Assembly: GCA_964526735.1 (NCBI GenBank) | Contig: CAZGLO010000100.1 | Span: 1-10,821 of the forward strand | Reading direction: 5' to 3' | Source of the DNA: JAAUSY01 sp964526735 | Lineage (GTDB): Bacteria; Chloroflexota; Chloroflexia; Chloroflexales; Chloroflexaceae | DNA length: 10,821 nt | Part shown: positions 1 to 6,075 of the stretch, one piece after another | How positions within the stretch are numbered: the first letter of the stretch is position 1 | Layout: the number at the start of each line of letters is the position of its first letter | Program-made: the position numbers and the translations under genes | Notes under the pieces: generated by a model | What the model was told of the DNA's origin: nothing | What the model saw: only the letters and a program-made list of their open reading frames with translations | The model's database searches: none

Positions 1-2049
1 GAAGGACTGAAACAGCCGGTCGATGTCCTGCTGGGCGATGCCTATTCCCGTATCCCACACGACAAAGGAAATGGCCTGGTTTTCGCGGTCGTCCCGCACG
101 ATGAGGCCAATCTGCCCGCCCTCGTCGGTAAACTTAACGGCGTTGCTCAATAGATTGATAAGAATCTGCTTGAAGCGGCGCTCATCTACCAAGATGGTCG
201 ACACATGACTATCGTAGGTCTCCGATATACGAATGCGCTTGGCTGTTGCCTGGGTGCGCACAATCTGGAGGCTTGCTTTGCACATACGCTCCATCTCTAC
301 CGGCCGGATATCCAGCTCAATCTTGCCAGATTCGACTTGTGCCACGTCAAGGATATCGTTGATGAGGGCCAGCAAATGCCGTCCACTTTCATCAATGCGG
401 TGGATAGAGGTGCGTTGTTTTTCGGTGATTTCGCCGTAGATGCCTTCATCAAGCGCTTCGGAGATGCCCAAGATGGCGTTGAGTGGGGTACGTAGTTCGT
501 GGCTCACTGCGGCCAAAAACTCATCCTTTTGCCTGGCGACTTGTTCAAGCTCGATGTTGGCACGTCGCAAGACGTCCTCCGCCCGTTTGCGGCTGGTGAT
601 ATCGTTGGAGATGCCCGCCAACGCATAGACATTGCCATTGTGGTCGTAGAGCGGGAATTTGCTTGAACTATAGACATAGGGGCCATCGTCACCCAAAATC
701 GTCTCTTCAAATTCAGCCGCCCCTCCCGCCTGCAAAATCTGTTGATCATTGTGGTGGAAGATCGTTGCAACTTCCATATCGAAAAGATCGTCATCTGTCT
801 TACCAATGCATGATTCTGGCGTCTTTTGTATCAACGACGCAAAATAGTTGTTGACGAGCACATATCTTCCCTGCATGTCTTTGATGTAGACCGCCGCGGG
901 GGAAAAATCGAGCAGCCCTTGCAAGAACGACTGGTTTTTGCGCAATGTTTCTTCGGCCTGGCGGATGTTCTCATAGCTCTGCTGCAGCGATTGCGCCATC
1001 TGGTCGATACTCATCGCCAACTGCCCCAGCTCACCACCGTAGTAGGGCGGGCCAATGCGGGTAGAGAGGTCACCCTTGGAGATAGAACCAGTTGTCTCGA
1101 CAAGCCGCACGATCCGGCGCACAAGAACATACTCGCCAAGCAGCCATGCCGCCACCAGCGAAAAGAGCGTTGCGATGGCAAGCCCGATCAGGTTGCGTTG
1201 GAGGGTGCTTTTCGCTTCGGCAAAGGCGATCTCGGTTGGAAGACCAATTAAGACATAGGCGGCATTTTCCTGCGAGGGGGTGGAGAGCGGGGTGTAGCCG
1301 TATAGCCGCGAAACGCCATCTATCCCATTCGCTTCGGTCGTGCCAGGTTCGCTGCTTCCCAAGACCGAATCGATGATCTGGGCATCAACCACCGATTTCC
1401 CAATCCACTGCTCTGGGTTTGGATAGTGGGTGAGGACAGTACCGTTCTCATCAACCACCGTCAGCACAGCACCGTCGGGCAGATTGGCCCGCTCTGCCAT
1501 ATGGTCGAGCCACGTCAGGTCGAGTGCAGTGAGGACGATGGCCTGCAGATCGCCGGTGGTGCTTTCTATGGCGGGGTAAACGAAGATAATCACCGCGCTG
1601 CCGGTGGCGCGGCCAATAAGATACCCGCTCATTGAGAAATCTCGCGTCTCAAGCAGCCGTTGATAATAATCTCGGTCGCTGATATTGATGGCTCGGTCAG
1701 TTGGCGCACTATTGCAAAAGACTTCTCCCGAAGGGTAAATAGCCGACATGCCGGTGTAGGCGGGAAAGTGGGGGGCAATCTTTGCTAAAATATCCTCACA
1801 CGCTTTGGGCTGACGGTGTTGGATAGCAGGAAGTTGGGCAAGGGCAATCAGTAACTGCCGTGCCCCCTGGATTTGCAACTCTTGCTCAGCAGCGACGATG
1901 CGGGTAAGCCGAAGGGCTTCTGCTTGGGCGTCGGCAGCAGAACGGCGGGCTTGCTCTCCACCCGTGACAAGGAATAGAACAAGCGATGGCAGGATCGCCA
2001 ATATCACTAATAGAAGTAAGCGTGTACGAACGCTGTCAAGACCCGACAT
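1..2049 (-). CDS. Membrane PAS sensor histidine kinase, C-terminus cut by window edge
   Basis: 683 codons are visible and the gene runs off the left edge with no stop. It starts at ATG 2049, with AGGAG at 2060-2056 six bases upstream. Visible order: TM1 about residues 9-27; an extracytoplasmic segment about 30-280 that looks like a double-Cache sensor; TM2 about 283-303; HAMP about 304-356 (contains SKGDLSTRI); PAS about 371-485, ending in the usual DITSRKRAED linker; HisKA with SHELRTPL and phospho-acceptor His517; HATPase N box with Asn636 in LLSNAVKFTDEGG; G1 box DTGIGI starting at Asp666; then LFQSF of the F box, where the window ends. The G2 box, and any attached receiver, lie outside. 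It would sense an external ligand and autophosphorylate at the inner membrane face. No partner regulator is visible; one could lie further left. The domain reading is firm; the ligand is unknown. Confidence 0.93.
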   Translation of the reverse strand, partial: MSGLDSVRTRLLLLVILAILPSLVLFLVTGGEQARRSAADAQAEALRLTRIVAAEQELQIQGARQLLIALAQLPAIQHRQPKACEDILAKIAPHFPAYTGMSAIYPSGEVFCNSAPTDRAINISDRDYYQRLLETRDFSMSGYLIGRATGSAVIIFVYPAIESTTGDLQAIVLTALDLTWLDHMAERANLPDGAVLTVVDENGTVLTHYPNPEQWIGKSVVDAQIIDSVLGSSEPGTTEANGIDGVSRLYGYTPLSTPSQENAAYVLIGLPTEIAFAEAKSTLQRNLIGLAIATLFSLVAAWLLGEYVLVRRIVRLVETTGSISKGDLSTRIGPPYYGGELGQLAMSIDQMAQSLQQSYENIRQAEETLRKNQSFLQGLLDFSPAAVYIKDMQGRYVLVNNYFASLIQKTPESCIGKTDDDLFDMEVATIFHHNDQQILQAGGAAEFEETILGDDGPYVYSSSKFPLYDHNGNVYALAGISNDITSRKRAEDVLRRANIELEQVARQKDEFLAAVSHELRTPLNAILGISEALDEGIYGEITEKQRTSIHRIDESGRHLLALINDILDVAQVESGKIELDIRPVEMERMCKASLQIVRTQATAKRIRISETYDSHVSTILVDERRFKQILINLLSNAVKFTDEGGQIGLIVRDDRENQAISFVVWDTGIGIAQQDIDRLFQSF

Positions 2050-2060
2050 ATCTCTCTCCT
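2050..2060 (-). promoter_or_regulatory. Ribosome binding site of the membrane histidine kinase
   Basis: On the minus strand AGGAGAGAGA precedes the ATG at 2049. The AGGAG core sits at 2060-2056 with a 6-nt spacer. It supports this start over other in-frame starts, and the encoded protein then begins directly with the first membrane segment. Confidence 0.75.
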
Positions 2061-2219
2061 GAGCATTGTAAAAACATTGTCAGATACGTGTAGCGGATAC
2101 AAAGTAGTCTTTTTGTGTTTCTTTCGTATTTTTTCGTCTTTCTATGGTACCAAAAAAACGCATGTTGCGTGATCGCACAAATTCCGGTATGGTATTCGTA
2201 CGACCCCACGTACTTCACT

Positions 2220-2274
2220 TGTCAACGGCCTGTCAATAGCCTGTCAACGGCCTGTCAACGGCCTGTCAACGGCC
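2220..2274. repeat. Five tandem copies of an 11-bp repeat upstream of htpX
   Basis: Five consecutive units of TGTCAACGGCC lie at 2220-2230, 2231-2241, 2242-2252, 2253-2263 and 2264-2274. Four are identical; the second reads TGTCAATAGCC. The period of 11 is close to one helical turn, so each unit presents the same DNA face. The array ends 59 bp before the htpX start. It could be an operator array for a regulator, or a slippage-generated minisatellite. It is not part of any convincing gene. Confidence 0.9.
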
Positions 2275-2320
2275 CAAAGATCGTCATTCGTTCTCTTGAG
2301 AGTAAAGGGAAAGGATAGAT

Positions 2321-2326
2321 AAAGGA
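2321..2326 (+). promoter_or_regulatory. Ribosome binding site of htpX
   Basis: AAAGGA sits seven bases before the ATG at 2334. It lies within a purine-rich leader that starts about 2300. Confidence 0.65.
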
Positions 2327-2333
2327 CAGATAT

Positions 2334-3209
2334 ATGAATTCACAACTATGGAATACGGCAAAAACAGCCATCCTGCTCGCTTCGCTGACGGCACTCTTTA
2401 TGGCGATTGGCTTTATGATCGGTGGAAAATTCGGCATCATCTTCGCATTTGGCATTGCGGTGGTGATGAATATGGGGGCGTGGTGGTTCTCCGACAGCCT
2501 CGCGCTCAAGATGAGCGGTGCTATCGAGGTCAGTCCTTCCGAAGCGCCGACCTTGCACCAAATCGTTGAGCGGTTGTCGGCGCGGGCCGAGATCCCCAAG
2601 CCAGCCGTCTACATCATCGAAAGCCCCATGCCCAATGCATTTGCCACCGGACGCAGCCCAAACAAAGGCGCAGTGGCCGCAACCACCGGCATTATGCAGA
2701 TGCTCAGCACAGAAGAGCTGGCAGGCGTGATGGCGCACGAATTGGCGCACATCAAGAACCGCGACACGCTTATCTCAAGCATCGCAGCGACCGTCGCCGG
2801 TGCGATTACCATGCTGGCCGATATGGCGATGTGGTCGATGATTTTTGGGATGTTTATGGGAGATGATGATGATGATGGCGGGGGGTTGGGGGAGATGGTG
2901 TCAGGCATCTTGATGATTGTCGTCGCCCCCATCGCCGCCTCGCTCATCCAGATGGCCATCTCCCGCTCGCGAGAGTATACCGCCGATGCGGGCGGCGCGC
3001 GCATCTTGGGCGATGGCAATCCACTGGCCGACGCCCTGGCCAAGCTAGAGCACGGGGCGCGCGAAGCGCATGTGCAAGTCAACCCGGCCACCTCGCACCT
3101 CTACATCGTCAACCCGCTGGACGGAGGAACGATTGCGGGGTTTTTCAGCACGCACCCGCCAACTGAAGAACGCATCAGTCGGCTGCGGAGCATGCACATC
3201 GCTGGCTAA
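2334..3209 (+). CDS. htpX: HtpX-type membrane zinc metalloprotease (M48)
   Basis: A 291-residue M48B-family protease that would degrade misfolded or damaged membrane proteins, with its active site on the cytosolic side. The start at 2334 is supported by AAAGGA at 2321-2326 with a 7-nt spacer. Membrane segments: about 9-28, 32-50, 144-175 and 188-208. The zinc motif HELAH is at 135-139 (His135, Glu136, His139) and the third ligand is probably Glu214 in SREYTADAGG. The C-terminal FFSTHPPTEERISRL is the usual end of this family, and the length matches bacterial HtpX (about 280-300). An unusual run of five Asp followed by Gly (177-184) sits in the loop between TM3 and TM4. It appears monocistronic, with the 11-bp repeat array upstream and a strong hairpin downstream. 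In other bacteria htpX is envelope- or heat-stress controlled; no such regulator site is recognised here. Confidence 0.95.
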   Translation: MNSQLWNTAKTAILLASLTALFMAIGFMIGGKFGIIFAFGIAVVMNMGAWWFSDSLALKMSGAIEVSPSEAPTLHQIVERLSARAEIPKPAVYIIESPMPNAFATGRSPNKGAVAATTGIMQMLSTEELAGVMAHELAHIKNRDTLISSIAATVAGAITMLADMAMWSMIFGMFMGDDDDDGGGLGEMVSGILMIVVAPIAASLIQMAISRSREYTADAGGARILGDGNPLADALAKLEHGAREAHVQVNPATSHLYIVNPLDGGTIAGFFSTHPPTEERISRLRSMHIAG

Positions 3210-3270
3210 CATTGGTGAATATTGGCCAACATTTCAGGCTAGCATTTCTGTAGACGGTTGCAAGAGACAG

Positions 3271-3323
3271 AAAGACACCCACGTGGCGGAACACCAAACA
3301 TGGCCCGTCGTGTGGGTGTCTTT
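3271..3323. terminator. Long hairpin between convergent genes, probable bidirectional terminator
   Basis: A perfect 12-bp stem pairs AAAGACACCCAC (3271-3282) with GTGGGTGTCTTT (3312-3323). It continues inward for seven more pairs including three G-T wobbles (3283-3289 with 3305-3311), leaving a loop of about 15 nt. The stem starts with AAA and ends with TTT, so short U tracts would follow it in either direction. It lies 61 nt after the htpX stop, and also after the stop of the minus-strand small membrane gene. The U tract is short, so termination strength is uncertain. A structured small RNA is the alternative. Confidence 0.6.
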
Positions 3324-3376
3324 GCTAACTGCTCAGAAGAAAGAGGTATTCCCCACTGATAGGAGAGGATGTTGTC

Positions 3377-3499
3377 TTACCAGTATCGATCTTGGTCGTC
3401 GCTATAGGTATCGACGCGGCCCCAGATGAACGCGACGAGCGCTGGCCCCAACGCCATCACCAACATAACCCCAAAGGCTGCCATTGATCCTGCATCCAT
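3377..3499 (-). CDS. Small single-span membrane protein, function unknown
   Basis: A 40-residue ORF that begins MDAGSMAAFG. It has one hydrophobic segment (about residues 6-27) followed by a charged, aromatic tail ending DTYSDDQDRYW. The composition is convincingly that of a small membrane subunit, not noise. The start could instead be the ATG at 3484 (35 residues), which has AGGA close upstream but at only 3-nt spacing; no good ribosome site precedes 3499. The frame stays open up to 3748, but that extension has unlikely composition and crosses the promoter at 3681-3708, so it is rejected. The hairpin at 3271-3323 lies downstream. I do not recognise a family. Small accessory subunits of membrane complexes have this shape, but that is only an analogy. 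Confidence 0.55.
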   Translation of the reverse strand: MDAGSMAAFGVMLVMALGPALVAFIWGRVDTYSDDQDRYW

Positions 3500-3772
3500 A
3501 GTGCGCGACACACGGCCCCATCTAAATGAGCTTGGGCACATGTGCCGGTCTTCCCTTTCTAGGTGCGCAACAGCGTCGTGCGCACATCCAAGCTGTGTTT
3601 CTTGACACTCGGACAGAAGCACCATCCGCCTTGCAAACGCAAGAACCTCTTTGGCGCAACGTCGGTTGCTTTGTAGGAAAAGTATACCACAAATATTATA
3701 TGTTGCAACAAAATTGTTTATGGGACAGTAGTTTGCACCACGTATCATTTGCGAAGTGGGAGAAGTTTGGTG
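3500..3772. other. Leader of the small membrane gene with palindromes
   Basis: No gene is supported here. Besides the promoter at 3681-3708 it contains the perfect 12-bp palindrome GGCACATGTGCC (3535-3546), a small hairpin GTGCGC/GCGCAC (3563-3568 with 3580-3585), and the 10-bp palindrome TGTTGCAACA (3701-3710) that covers the -35 box. If the promoter is used, the transcript would carry an untranslated leader of about 175 nt holding the first two structures. Confidence 0.4.
3681..3708 (-). promoter_or_regulatory. Sigma-70-like promoter for the small membrane protein
   Basis: On the minus strand: -35 TTGCAA (3708-3703), a 16-nt spacer, and -10 TATACT (3686-3681, 5/6 to consensus). The surroundings are AT-rich, unlike the flanking DNA. 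The -35 box lies inside the perfect palindrome TGTTGCAACA, so a dimeric regulator could block it. Initiation would fall near 3674 and read toward the 40-residue ORF. Confidence 0.5.
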
Positions 3773-4021
3773 TCAGCTACCCAGGGCTAAAGCACCTGGG
3801 CTTGTGCTCGCTCCTCCACCCGTCGGTGGTGCAGCACAATAGGCTGGCTGACAACCAGCCCGATATGCGATATTCACGGCAGCGTTCGTATCCGCAGCGG
3901 CGGTATGGCCGCACGAGAGGCAACAAAAATGGGATTGGGTCTTTCGATTGTTTTTATCACAATAGCCACATGCAGCACAGGTACGACTGGTGTTGCGCGG
4001 ATGAGAGAGAACAACCCCGCC
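3773..4021 (-). pseudogene. tnpB: C-terminal remnant of an IS200/IS605-family TnpB
   Basis: Read on the minus strand, 82 codons end in TGA at 3775-3773. They give TSRTCAACGYCDKNNRKTQS, then FCCLSCGHT and ADTNAAVNI. This is the TnpB zinc ribbon (CxxC at codons 15 and 18, CxxC at 34 and 37) followed by the third RuvC motif, whose catalytic Asp is codon 44. Everything before it is missing, including the RuvC-I Asp, the RuvC-II Glu and the wedge/REC part, so it cannot be an active nuclease. The remnant begins on the base right after the PIG-L stop codon and in the same frame, which suggests a deletion joined the two. No start codon or ribosome site of its own is seen. The tail after NI overlaps the hairpins at 3780-3860, as expected where an omegaRNA overlaps the tnpB 3' end. 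Confidence 0.85.
3778..3862 (-). ncRNA. OmegaRNA/right-end-like structured segment of the TnpB relic
   Basis: Three stem-loops follow one another in the tnpB sense direction. GGCTGG/CCAGCC is at 3855-3860 with 3842-3847. A nested pair follows: TGTGCT/AGCACA (3833-3838 with 3803-3808) enclosing CCACC/GGTGG (about 3817-3830). Last is CCCAGG/CCTGGG (3795-3800 with 3780-3785). The last is preceded by ACAAGCC and has a loop containing CTTTAG, the usual look of the right end of tnpB-bearing IS200/IS605 elements. In such elements the 3' end of tnpB mRNA folds into the guide scaffold. Expression is unknown, and without a full tnpB it would be a relic. Confidence 0.4.
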
Positions 4022-4720
4022 TCAAAGCTTGATGCGCTTGAACGCCTCCCCCGCCTGGAACCCAGCCTCCTGCCCCTGCTGCAATGCACGTTGCCGCATC
4101 CGCGGAATCCAACTATCGGTTTCGCGGATTTGGCTTTTGTGCTCGTGGAGGGCTTCGATCTTGAGATCAAGCGTATCGCTCACGTCTTCGGTGTAGTCGG
4201 CGCGCTCTGGCGACCACAAAAAGAGGTATTCTGGCCGCCACAGCGAAATGCCAATCTGGCTCAACCCAGGTACATAAAGATGATCACGCGCATTGACCAC
4301 GCCCTCAAGCACGGCAAAGCCAATCGTACGGTGGTCGGGGTGGAGCATATATGCGCGCCAGGGGTCGTGGGTAAAGATGTAGCGCGGGCGGAAATGGCGG
4401 ATATAGAGCGCCATCTCTAGGCGGAGGGCGGGGGAAAGCTCGATCTCGCCATCGTTGTAGCGCAGGAAAATGACATGCCGAACGCCAAGTTTCGTTGCGG
4501 CGTTGCGCTGCTCCTCCTCTCGTATGTCGGCAAGCCGGTGTGGACTCATATGCGGGTCGTGACTGCCTTTATTACCGTTGGTGCATACAACATATGTCGC
4601 TTCCCATCCTTGCTGCACCAACTTGGCCACCGTCGCGCCACACCCAACCTCGTTGTCGTCAGGGTGCGCGCCAATCACCAAGAGGCGATCTTGTCCGAGC
4701 GGGGCGGTTGAAAATGACAT
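4022..4720 (-). CDS. PIG-L/LmbE-family zinc N-acetylglucosamine-type deacetylase
   Basis: A 232-residue cytosolic enzyme expected to remove an N-acetyl group from a GlcNAc-containing substrate. The family signature AHPDDNE is at 18-24: His19 and Asp22 as zinc ligands, Asp21 as the likely general base. HPDH at 127-130 supplies the third ligand, His130 by analogy with MshB. The C-terminal AGEAFKRI is the usual family ending and the length is normal, so the gene looks intact although TnpB sequence begins at the next base. The ribosome site is modest (AAGGGA, about 9-10 nt upstream). It is the last gene of the minus-strand unit, 52 nt after the GT4 gene. PIG-L next to an MshA-like GT4 recalls mycothiol or bacillithiol synthesis. 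The sugar acceptor cannot be deduced, so no symbol is given. Confidence 0.92.
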   Translation of the reverse strand: MSFSTAPLGQDRLLVIGAHPDDNEVGCGATVAKLVQQGWEATYVVCTNGNKGSHDPHMSPHRLADIREEEQRNAATKLGVRHVIFLRYNDGEIELSPALRLEMALYIRHFRPRYIFTHDPWRAYMLHPDHRTIGFAVLEGVVNARDHLYVPGLSQIGISLWRPEYLFLWSPERADYTEDVSDTLDLKIEALHEHKSQIRETDSWIPRMRQRALQQGQEAGFQAGEAFKRIKL

Positions 4721-4772
4721 GATCTACATCCCTTCTACCATCGTGTGCTTATATGAGTGTTTACATATGTGT

Positions 4773-6065
4773 TTATGTGGCCGTCGCAACATGACCAACA
4801 TCGTGCGCATCGGGGCACGGTGTGACACACCGTTCAGTCAGCACGTCGTAGAGATGCTGAATGCGGCAAGCGATGTGTGACCATCCGTAGTTCAACGTGT
4901 GCAGACGGCTCTCCCGCGCCAACGACCGCCGTAGCGAGTCGTCGGTGAGGATGTGCTCAATGCGGGTCGCGAGGTGCTCTGGGCTTGCGGGCGGCACTAA
5001 CATCCCACTTTTGCCATTCTCAATGATACGCGAAAGGCCACCCACATCCGACGCCACCACCGGCACCCCACATGCACACGCCTCAAGTGCGGCCATCCCG
5101 AATGATTCATAAAACGACGGCATGGTGAAAATATCGGCTGCGTTGTAGTATGTTGGCAGATCGTGATGTGGGAGAGCGCCAGAGAAAGTTACCGCATCAC
5201 GGACGCCATATTCCTCTCGCAAATCGGCTAAACGGTGTTGTTCTGCATTCCACTCAGATGGCGTAGCCTCATCTCCGCCGCCGATTAGCATCACTCGCAG
5301 GTGGTCGCGCCATTCTGGCGAGCGTTCGTGCAACAAGCCAAGCGCTTGGATCAGGATATCGAACCCTTTGAGCGGCTCCATTCGGCCAATGCCAAGCAGC
5401 AGCCGGTGCGAGAGCGGGATACCAAGCTGTTCACGAGCCATACGTTGTGGGCGCGGGCGGAAATGATGCAAATCAACCCCGCAGGGTATCACCGTGATGT
5501 GGTCAGGATCGGCTCCGTAATGCCAGACCATCTGTGCGCGGTCGAGCGGGGTAGCCGCCACAACTGCATCTGCCTCGTGCAAAAGCCGCCGTTCGATGGC
5601 GATGCGGGTGGCATGCTCACGTTCGTCATCGCTGCGGGCGACGCGGTTTTTCATCGCCCCAAGCGTGTGGAACATCTGGATGACCGGCGCATCCCACTCA
5701 TCGCGCAGCTGCAGCGCCACCTCGCCAGATAGCCAGTAGTGGCTGTGGAGAACATCGTAGGAAAGCCGCTGTTCAATCGCAAATGTACGTATTTGGTGGA
5801 CAAAGGTTGGGATATAATCAAGGAGCGTGTTTTTATCGCAGGGAGTGGTCGGCCCGGCTGGTATCGTAATCAACCTCACCCCGTCTCCAAGCGGGACGAT
5901 ATGGGGAGAGGCGTGATCTTGCTGCCGCGTGAAGATATCTACCGCGACACCACGATGCCCCAACTCACGGGCCAATTCACGAACGTAGACGTTGAGCCCA
6001 CCAGCCTCCTTGCCACCAAGACGGGCAAGCGGGCTGGTGTGCATGCTGATCATTGCAATTCGCAT
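4773..6065 (-). CDS. GT4-family glycosyltransferase, MshA/sucrose-synthase-like
   Basis: A 430-residue retaining GT-B transferase that moves a sugar from a nucleotide donor. The chosen start is ATG 6065 (MRIAMISMHTSPLAR). The frame is open 34 codons further, but that part overlaps the upstream gene and is not GT-like. N-terminal domain: AGGLNVYVREL (21-31, acceptor/nucleotide loop) and HSHYWLSG (107-114). C-terminal domain: GRMEPLKG (227-234, with Arg228 and Lys233 as likely phosphate contacts) and the E-x7-E motif Glu320...Glu328 in SFYESFGMAALEA. The order and spacing match MshA (UDP-GlcNAc:inositol-3-phosphate transferase), but related sucrose- and mannosyl-transferases share these motifs. 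It starts 10 nt after the GT2 stop, with GGGAG inside the end of that gene and somewhat far away, so translation is probably coupled. PIG-L follows 52 nt later. Confidence 0.92.
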   Translation of the reverse strand: MRIAMISMHTSPLARLGGKEAGGLNVYVRELARELGHRGVAVDIFTRQQDHASPHIVPLGDGVRLITIPAGPTTPCDKNTLLDYIPTFVHQIRTFAIEQRLSYDVLHSHYWLSGEVALQLRDEWDAPVIQMFHTLGAMKNRVARSDDEREHATRIAIERRLLHEADAVVAATPLDRAQMVWHYGADPDHITVIPCGVDLHHFRPRPQRMAREQLGIPLSHRLLLGIGRMEPLKGFDILIQALGLLHERSPEWRDHLRVMLIGGGDEATPSEWNAEQHRLADLREEYGVRDAVTFSGALPHHDLPTYYNAADIFTMPSFYESFGMAALEACACGVPVVASDVGGLSRIIENGKSGMLVPPASPEHLATRIEHILTDDSLRRSLARESRLHTLNYGWSHIACRIQHLYDVLTERCVTPCPDAHDVGHVATAT

Positions 6066-6075
6066 AAAGTAACGG

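Larger units (their letters stand above)
2050..2333. promoter_or_regulatory. Divergent intergenic region between the kinase and htpX
   Basis: These 284 bp separate two genes that are transcribed away from each other, so they must hold both promoters. An AT-rich, strand-asymmetric stretch lies at about 2105-2160 (pyrimidine-rich on the plus strand). A short inverted repeat, GTACG (2198-2202) with CGTAC (2209-2213), directly precedes the 11-bp repeat array. A weak plus-strand promoter candidate is TTGCGT (2165-2170), 17 nt, TATGGT (2188-2193); each hexamer matches consensus poorly (3/6 and 4/6), so it is only a suggestion. No convincing minus-strand promoter was found, although TACAAT lies close upstream of the kinase start. 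Confidence 0.45.

Noticed and set aside
2220..2274. CRISPR array
   Set aside because: The 11-bp units are directly abutting with no spacers. It is a tandem repeat, not a CRISPR.
3271..3323. tRNA or riboswitch
   Set aside because: It is a single long hairpin without a cloverleaf or conserved aptamer core, and it lies downstream of both adjacent genes, not upstream.
3500..3748. N-terminal extension of the small membrane ORF, giving 123 residues
   Set aside because: The extension has random-looking composition and runs through the AT-rich promoter at 3681-3708. Only the C-terminal 40 residues look like a protein.
3526..4420. Plus-strand ORFs of 168 and 171 residues opposite the TnpB relic and PIG-L
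   Set aside because: They lie antisense to recognisable proteins, lack domain motifs and have no ribosome sites, so they are frame shadows.
4022..4720. PIG-L gene truncated by the TnpB insertion
   Set aside because: The protein ends with the usual family tail (GEAFKRI) and has normal length, so the stop appears native.
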